A stretch of 16,824 bases of DNA from JBEKVE01 sp049514335 (GTDB taxonomy: Bacteria; Actinomycetota; Acidimicrobiia; Acidimicrobiales; UBA8190), in contig JBEKVE010000060.1 of assembly GCA_049514335.1 (NCBI GenBank), positions 1 to 16,824 on the forward strand, in the 5' to 3' direction. Below are positions 13,076-16,824 of the stretch, piece by piece. Position 1 is the stretch's first letter. The number at the start of each line of letters is the position of its first letter. A program made the position numbers and the translations under genes. The notes beneath the pieces are model-generated. The model was not told the DNA's origin, did not search any database, and worked only from the letters and a program-made list of their open reading frames with translations.

Positions 13076-14469
13076 GAGCCGAGGTACGCGCCGAGGGTGT
13101 CGTGGAAATGGCGGATCCGGCTCTCCTGGTAGCCGGCCAGGGTGACGTCGGGTCCGTCGGCCGCCTCGAGGCCGCGCTGGACCCGCCCCAAGGTGGCGGT
13201 GTCCTGGTCCAGGATGCGGCCCAGATAGCCGAGCTCGGGTGCGTCGGCCCAGCGCTCGCCGCCCGTCAGGTGGCGGGTGGGGGCGGGTGCGGGTCGGGGC
13301 GCTCCGGCGGGCAGAGGCGCGAGGAGCATGACGTCCATGATCGTGGTGCGGTGATCGTCTCCGGCCGGCCTGAAGCGGTAGGCGAGCGGCGTGGTGAATC
13401 CGGCCCACGGCACGAAGTTCGGGAAGACGAAGTACTCGATGGCGTCGAGCGCCTCGCAGTCGGTGAGATCGCCGTAGTCGCGCCCCGTGTCCGTCGCCAG
13501 CTGCCGGCGGGTGCGCTCGGCCAGCACCTGGCGGGCGGTGCCCCCGTCGGGGACGACGGCATCGGGATCGTCCTTGGTCAGGAACATGGCGTCGACGATG
13601 TCCTGCTCTGCCACGTCGTGGGGAACGTGCTCGCTGGCGATGCCCACCGGCGTGATCATCCGGTTGACGTGGCGCACCCCCTCGTACACGTCGTACTCGG
13701 TCTGGGTGTCACCGCTCGTGGTGAGCAGCTGGGGGTGGACCGCCACGGTGTGGTAGCTCTCGATGAAGGCCTCGAGCGCCACCTTCCAGTTGCACGGCAC
13801 CTCGCGCACGACGTGGGCACGCAGGGAACGCTGCGCCAGGTCCCAGGAGGCGAAGTGCCCGGGGAGGACTTCGAGGTAGTCGAGCAGGGGCTCGCACTGG
13901 GCATCGGGCGTGACGAAGACGAAACCGCCCCACGTCCCCACCCTGGCCTCTGGGAGCGAGAACGTGGCCGGGTCCACGTGGGGAAAGTCCCACGGGCACG
14001 GCATGCCGGCGAACGAGCCGTCGAGGTTCCAGGTGAACCCGTGGAAGGGGCAGCGCAAGGCGGTGATGTGGCCGGGTTGGGTCCGAAGCTGGGTGCCGCG
14101 GTGCAGGCACGAGTTGTGGAAGGCGCGGATCTCGTCAGGCGCGCTGCGCACCACGATGAGCGACAGGCCCGGTGCGCTGTAGACCAGGCTGTCGCCGGTC
14201 TGGGGGATCTGCTCCTCGCGACACGCCATCTGCCACACGCGCCGCCACACCCTGTCGACCTCGAGCTCGTGCACGGCTCGGCTCGTGTAGCGGCTACGGG
14301 GAATGCCGGGTGCAGGAGCGGTGTCACCGCCTCGGTACGCGTCGCCCACGGCGCGCAGCGCCTCGGGCACGGGGCGCGTCTCGGAGTCGAGGAGCGCCTG
14401 CACCACGCGCGCGCCATGGGGAAGCCCGGTCACGGGCCCCGCCTGCCCCTGGCTCCGGCGGTCCGTCAT
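13072..14469 (-). CDS. Rieske non-heme iron oxygenase, alpha subunit
   Basis: This 465-residue protein has an N-terminal Rieske domain with CLHRG (Cys121, His123) and CPFHGFTW (Cys140, His143) binding a 2Fe-2S cluster. The C-terminal catalytic domain has NWKVALEAFIESYHTVAVHP, with iron ligands His240 and His245 and bridging Glu237. Ring-hydroxylating oxygenases use O2 and electrons from a reductase to hydroxylate or dealkylate aromatic, steroid or other hydrophobic substrates. The bridging acid is Glu rather than the Asp of naphthalene-dioxygenase types; Glu is usual in a large actinobacterial/sphingomonad subgroup. No reductase, ferredoxin or small subunit is nearby, so electron partners are elsewhere. 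ATG 14469 overlaps the flavoprotein stop by four bases (ATGA). The substrate is unknown; it does not look like a plain KshA. Confidence 0.9.
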   Translation of the reverse strand: MTDRRSQGQAGPVTGLPHGARVVQALLDSETRPVPEALRAVGDAYRGGDTAPAPGIPRSRYTSRAVHELEVDRVWRRVWQMACREEQIPQTGDSLVYSAPGLSLIVVRSAPDEIRAFHNSCLHRGTQLRTQPGHITALRCPFHGFTWNLDGSFAGMPCPWDFPHVDPATFSLPEARVGTWGGFVFVTPDAQCEPLLDYLEVLPGHFASWDLAQRSLRAHVVREVPCNWKVALEAFIESYHTVAVHPQLLTTSGDTQTEYDVYEGVRHVNRMITPVGIASEHVPHDVAEQDIVDAMFLTKDDPDAVVPDGGTARQVLAERTRRQLATDTGRDYGDLTDCEALDAIEYFVFPNFVPWAGFTTPLAYRFRPAGDDHRTTIMDVMLLAPLPAGAPRPAPAPTRHLTGGERWADAPELGYLGRILDQDTATLGRVQRGLEAADGPDVTLAGYQESRIRHFHDTLGAYLGS

Positions 14470-16076
14470 GGGTCGGTGGCGGCGGCCTCGCCGGCGCGGT
14501 ATCCGAAGACGAGGGCGGGACCGAGGGTGGCGCCCCCGGCGGGCGTGGCGGCACCGAACGGGCTCGCCGCCACGTTCCCCGCCGCGTAGAGACCGGGGAC
14601 CGGCTGCCCGTCGTCTGTCAGCACGCGCCCCCGGTCGTCGGTGCGCGGCCCACCCTTGGTCCCCATGCACCCCAGGTGGACCTCGACGGCGTAGAAGGGG
14701 GGCGCCGACAACGGGGCCAACGTGGGATGCGATGCCGCCGCGTCGCCGATCCAGCGGTCATAGGGATACGAGCCCCGTCCGAATTCCCCGTCCTCCCCCG
14801 TCGCCGCGCCGGCGTTGAAGCGCGCCACGGTGGACACCAGGCTCTCCGGCGGAATCCCGGCCCGCCGGGCCAGGCCGGCCAGGTCGTCGGCCCGTAGCAG
14901 CCAGTCAGGATCGGGTTGGGCGCTGCCCGACGAGGACGGGTCGAGCGGGCCCACCGGGTAGCGGCGTCGGTAGGCGTCGTCGAACACGAGCCACCACGAC
15001 CCCGTGGCGCCGGCCGACACCACCGAGGGGTGGGGGCCGCCGCCGCGGCGCATGGCCGGGCCGGCCCGCCCGTGGCGCATGGCCTGGCCCACGTCACCGT
15101 AGTTCTGGGCCTCGTCGGCGAACCGACGGCCGTGGCGGTCGACCATGATCGCCCCCGGCTTGGCCCGCTCGCTGTGCAGCGGCCGGTAGTGCGTGACGCT
15201 GTCCACCGTCTCCCCCGGGACGCGCATGGCGGGCATCCACCAGCCTTCGGACATGTTGGCCACATCGGCCCCCACCGCCATGGCCATGCGCAGGCCGTCG
15301 CCGACACAGCCCCCCGCGCCCATGGGGGCGACGACGGGCCCCTGGAGGAAACGGCCCACCAGGAAGGCGTCGTGCTGGAAGCCCCCGGATGCCAGCACCA
15401 CCCGGCCCTCGTGGCGCTGGCCGTTCACGGTCACGCCCGTCACGCCGCCGGCGTCGGTGACGAGGGCGTGCACGCGCGCGTCGGTGCGGACCTCCACGGC
15501 GGCGTCGAGCACGCCGGCCAGGAGCCCCCCGCACAGGGCCCGACCGCGCACGTGGCCACGCAGGACGACCCCGTCGTTGGCAGGGGCCGCCGCACCCACC
15601 TCCGCCCCGGCGGGGGACGGCTGGTCGGGCGCGGTCTGTATGCGCCCCTCGACCTCGGCGGGCAACCGCAGCGGGCGCGGCCACATCGAGCGCCCGCCGC
15701 TGCTCGCCCCGGGGAGCTCACCGCGGTAGTCGGGCCAGTGCTCGAGAACCTCCCATTCCAGTGGCGTGCGCTTCTCGATCTCCTCGGCCACGCGCGCCGC
15801 GTCGGACACGAAGGCCCGCATGAGCGCCACGTCGGTGTCCCCTCGGGTCAAGGCGCACAGGTAGGTGAGGGCCCGCTCGGCGCTGTCGTTCGAGCCCGGC
15901 GCGCCCTTGCCGTGGGCGGGGAGCCACACCACCCCACCCGACATGGCGGACGTGCCGCCCACGAACCGGGCCCCCTCGAGCACGAGCACGTCCGCGCCCG
16001 AGGCCGCCGCCGCCAGCCCGGCGGCCAACCCGGCGGCTCCGGACCCCACCACGACCACCGAGGGGGCGTCGCTCAC
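14466..16076 (-). CDS. KstD-like FAD-dependent dehydrogenase/flavoprotein
   Basis: This 536-residue flavoprotein is of the 3-ketosteroid delta1-dehydrogenase/fumarate-reductase family. The FAD-binding motif VVVVGSGAAGLAAGLAAA (7-24) ends with Glu34 and GGTSAMSGGVVW. Later motifs are HSERAKPGAIMVDRHGRRF (301-319), EAQNY (322-326), GTKGGPRTD (472-480), LYAAGNVAASPFG (497-508) and GGATLGPALVFGY (514-526). KstD enzymes desaturate ring A of 3-ketosteroids. In KstD the segment before GATLGP carries a Tyr that binds the C3 carbonyl; here the aligned residue is Thr511, while the partner Gly515 is kept, so a different substrate is likely. GTG 16076 has TACCCT six bases upstream; the frame extending further is antisense to the SDR gene. 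It leads the run continuing to the Rieske and ligase genes. Confidence 0.88.
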   Translation of the reverse strand: MSDAPSVVVVGSGAAGLAAGLAAAASGADVLVLEGARFVGGTSAMSGGVVWLPAHGKGAPGSNDSAERALTYLCALTRGDTDVALMRAFVSDAARVAEEIEKRTPLEWEVLEHWPDYRGELPGASSGGRSMWPRPLRLPAEVEGRIQTAPDQPSPAGAEVGAAAPANDGVVLRGHVRGRALCGGLLAGVLDAAVEVRTDARVHALVTDAGGVTGVTVNGQRHEGRVVLASGGFQHDAFLVGRFLQGPVVAPMGAGGCVGDGLRMAMAVGADVANMSEGWWMPAMRVPGETVDSVTHYRPLHSERAKPGAIMVDRHGRRFADEAQNYGDVGQAMRHGRAGPAMRRGGGPHPSVVSAGATGSWWLVFDDAYRRRYPVGPLDPSSSGSAQPDPDWLLRADDLAGLARRAGIPPESLVSTVARFNAGAATGEDGEFGRGSYPYDRWIGDAAASHPTLAPLSAPPFYAVEVHLGCMGTKGGPRTDDRGRVLTDDGQPVPGLYAAGNVAASPFGAATPAGGATLGPALVFGYRAGEAAATDP

Positions 16077-16082
16077 GGACCC

Positions 16083-16088
16083 AGGGTA
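16083..16088 (-). promoter_or_regulatory. -10 box for leaderless flavoprotein transcript
   Basis: Minus-strand TACCCT lies six bases before GTG 16076. No ribosome site is close to the start, consistent with a leaderless mRNA heading the flavoprotein-Rieske-ligase run. Confidence 0.45.
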
Positions 16089-16097
16089 GGTCTCCGC

Positions 16098-16113
16098 CGG
16101 GCGCGATCGCCCG
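16098..16113. promoter_or_regulatory. Candidate shared operator CGGGCG-N4-CGCCCG
   Basis: A perfect six-base inverted repeat sits in the 66-base divergent region between the flavoprotein and SDR genes, close to midway between their two -10 boxes and over where both -35 boxes would lie. A regulator bound here could control both directions. The cognate regulator is not in the window. Confidence 0.35.
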
Positions 16114-16129
16114 CATCGGCCCCGCCTCC

Positions 16130-16135
16130 TACCAT
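16130..16135 (+). promoter_or_regulatory. -10 box for leaderless SDR transcript
   Basis: TACCAT ends seven bases before ATG 16143 and there is no ribosome site, so the mRNA probably starts at the start codon. Confidence 0.5.
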
Positions 16136-16142
16136 CGGTCCC

Positions 16143-16824
16143 ATGGCCCTTCCTCCCCCGTCCCCGTCCGGCACCGCCCTCGTCACGGGGGCGTCGTCGG
16201 GCATCGGCGCCGACCTCGCCCGCGAGCTGGCTCGGCGGGGCCACGGCGTGACGCTCGTGGCCCGGCGCCAGGACCGGCTCGAAGCGCTCGCCGCCGAGCT
16301 GGCCGAAGCGACCGGCGTGCGGGCCGAGGTCCTCGCCGTCGACCTGAGCGACCCCGACGCGCGCGCCGGGATGCTCGGCAGGGTGGCCGACCGGGGACTC
16401 ACGGTCGACGTCCTCGTCAACAACGCCGGCTTCAGCACCACCGGACCCGTGCACAAAAGTGATCACCGACGCGAGGTGGCGATGGTCCGCACCGACGTCG
16501 AGGCCGTGGTCGACCTGTGCAGCCTGACGCTTCCCGGCATGGTGGAGCGCGGCCGCGGCGCCGTGCTCAACGTGGCATCCACCGCCGCCTTCCAACCCCT
16601 GCCCGGGCAGGCCGCCTACGGGGCGTCGAAGGCATTCATCCTGTCCTTCAGCCAGGCGGTGCGGACCGAGCTGCGCGGCACCGGCGTGTCGCTCACGGTG
16701 CTGTGCCCGGGACCGGTGAAGACCGAGTTCGCCGAGACGGCGGGGTTCACCCAGGAGGAGTCGGAGAACTCGCTGCCCCAATTCATGTGGGTTCCCGCCG
16801 CGCAGGTGGCGCGCCTGGCGGTGG
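16143..16824 (+). CDS. Short-chain dehydrogenase/reductase (3' end outside window)
   Basis: The frame starts at ATG 16143 and is open to the window edge, giving 227 residues of a family usually about 250-270 long, so nearly all of it is present. It has the Rossmann motif TGASSGIG (15-22), the NADP-favouring Arg pair 41-42 after the second strand, VDLSD (67-71), NNAG (93-96), catalytic Ser146, Tyr159 and Lys163 (YGASK), and CPGPVKTEF (188-196). Classical SDRs oxidise alcohols or reduce ketones with NAD(P). The gene is divergent from the flavoprotein by 66 bases with a possible shared operator, so it may act on the same substrate, for example as a hydroxysteroid-type dehydrogenase. That link is inferred from position only. 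Confidence 0.88.
   Translation, partial: MALPPPSPSGTALVTGASSGIGADLARELARRGHGVTLVARRQDRLEALAAELAEATGVRAEVLAVDLSDPDARAGMLGRVADRGLTVDVLVNNAGFSTTGPVHKSDHRREVAMVRTDVEAVVDLCSLTLPGMVERGRGAVLNVASTAAFQPLPGQAAYGASKAFILSFSQAVRTELRGTGVSLTVLCPGPVKTEFAETAGFTQEESENSLPQFMWVPAAQVARLAV

Noticed and set aside
13102..14589. Long plus-strand open frame opposite the Rieske gene
   Set aside because: It shows no domain pattern and is antisense to a gene with intact Rieske and iron-ligand motifs.
14466..16076. Classical 3-ketosteroid delta1-dehydrogenase (kstD) with kshA next door
   Set aside because: The carbonyl-binding Tyr position appears to be Thr511, and the Rieske protein belongs to a different-looking subgroup with bridging Glu, so the specific gene symbols are not justified.
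16077..16781. Upstream extension of the flavoprotein frame
   Set aside because: The extension is antisense to the SDR gene, has no motif, and the FAD motif starts right after GTG 16076 as expected for a protein N-terminus.

Overview
The window is GC-rich (about 70%), densely coded DNA with GTG starts, 1-4 bp gene overlaps and several starts that look leaderless (a TANNNT box 6-7 bases before the start codon). This fits an actinobacterium. The L,D-transpeptidase carrying 42-residue FGDA-GSMG repeats is reminiscent, from memory, of uncultured Acidimicrobiia, but the taxonomic call is an inference. No rRNA, tRNA, CRISPR array or mobile element was seen.

Layout. (1) 1-3097, minus strand: a tight four-gene run of APH-fold kinase, class III aminotransferase, free-standing SCP2 lipid-binding domain and APC-family permease, the last cut by the window edge. 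It looks like uptake and catabolism of an amine or amino acid. (2) 3098-4336, plus: a dyad-rich divergent control region and a secreted coiled-coil plus Rpf/lysozyme-like peptidoglycan hydrolase. (3) 4338-6568, minus: a fused alpha-beta E1 2-oxoacid (or acetoin) dehydrogenase followed by a protein that is only a lipoyl domain; no E2 acyltransferase or E3 is present here. (4) 6693-7193, plus: a small ferritin-like four-helix protein, divergent from E1. (5) 7220-8710, minus: an exported L,D-transpeptidase with six 42-residue repeats, a peptidoglycan-binding domain and a YkuD domain, preceded by a leader that can fold. (6) 8929-9714, plus: a DUF2127-type membrane protein with an N-terminal Cys/His cluster. 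(7) 9805-16076, minus: a catabolic run of KstD-like flavoprotein, Rieske oxygenase and acyl-CoA ligase, joined by 4-bp overlaps, then a Tat-exported phospholipase C-like phosphoesterase that may have its own promoter. (8) 16143-end, plus: an SDR oxidoreductase divergent from the flavoprotein.

How they work together. The flavoprotein, Rieske oxygenase and ligase are most simply read as a route for desaturating, hydroxylating and CoA-activating a cyclic or steroid-like substrate, with the divergent SDR as a possible fourth enzyme. The flavoprotein keeps the KstD-type cofactor region but has Thr where the steroid-binding Tyr would be expected, so its substrate is probably not a classical 3-ketosteroid. 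Two cell-wall enzymes (the hydrolase and the L,D-transpeptidase) lie in their own units. The most unusual items are the fused E1 with a lone lipoyl domain, the repeat-bearing L,D-transpeptidase and its leader hairpin, the kinase/aminotransferase/SCP2/permease run, and the recurring leaderless promoter pattern.
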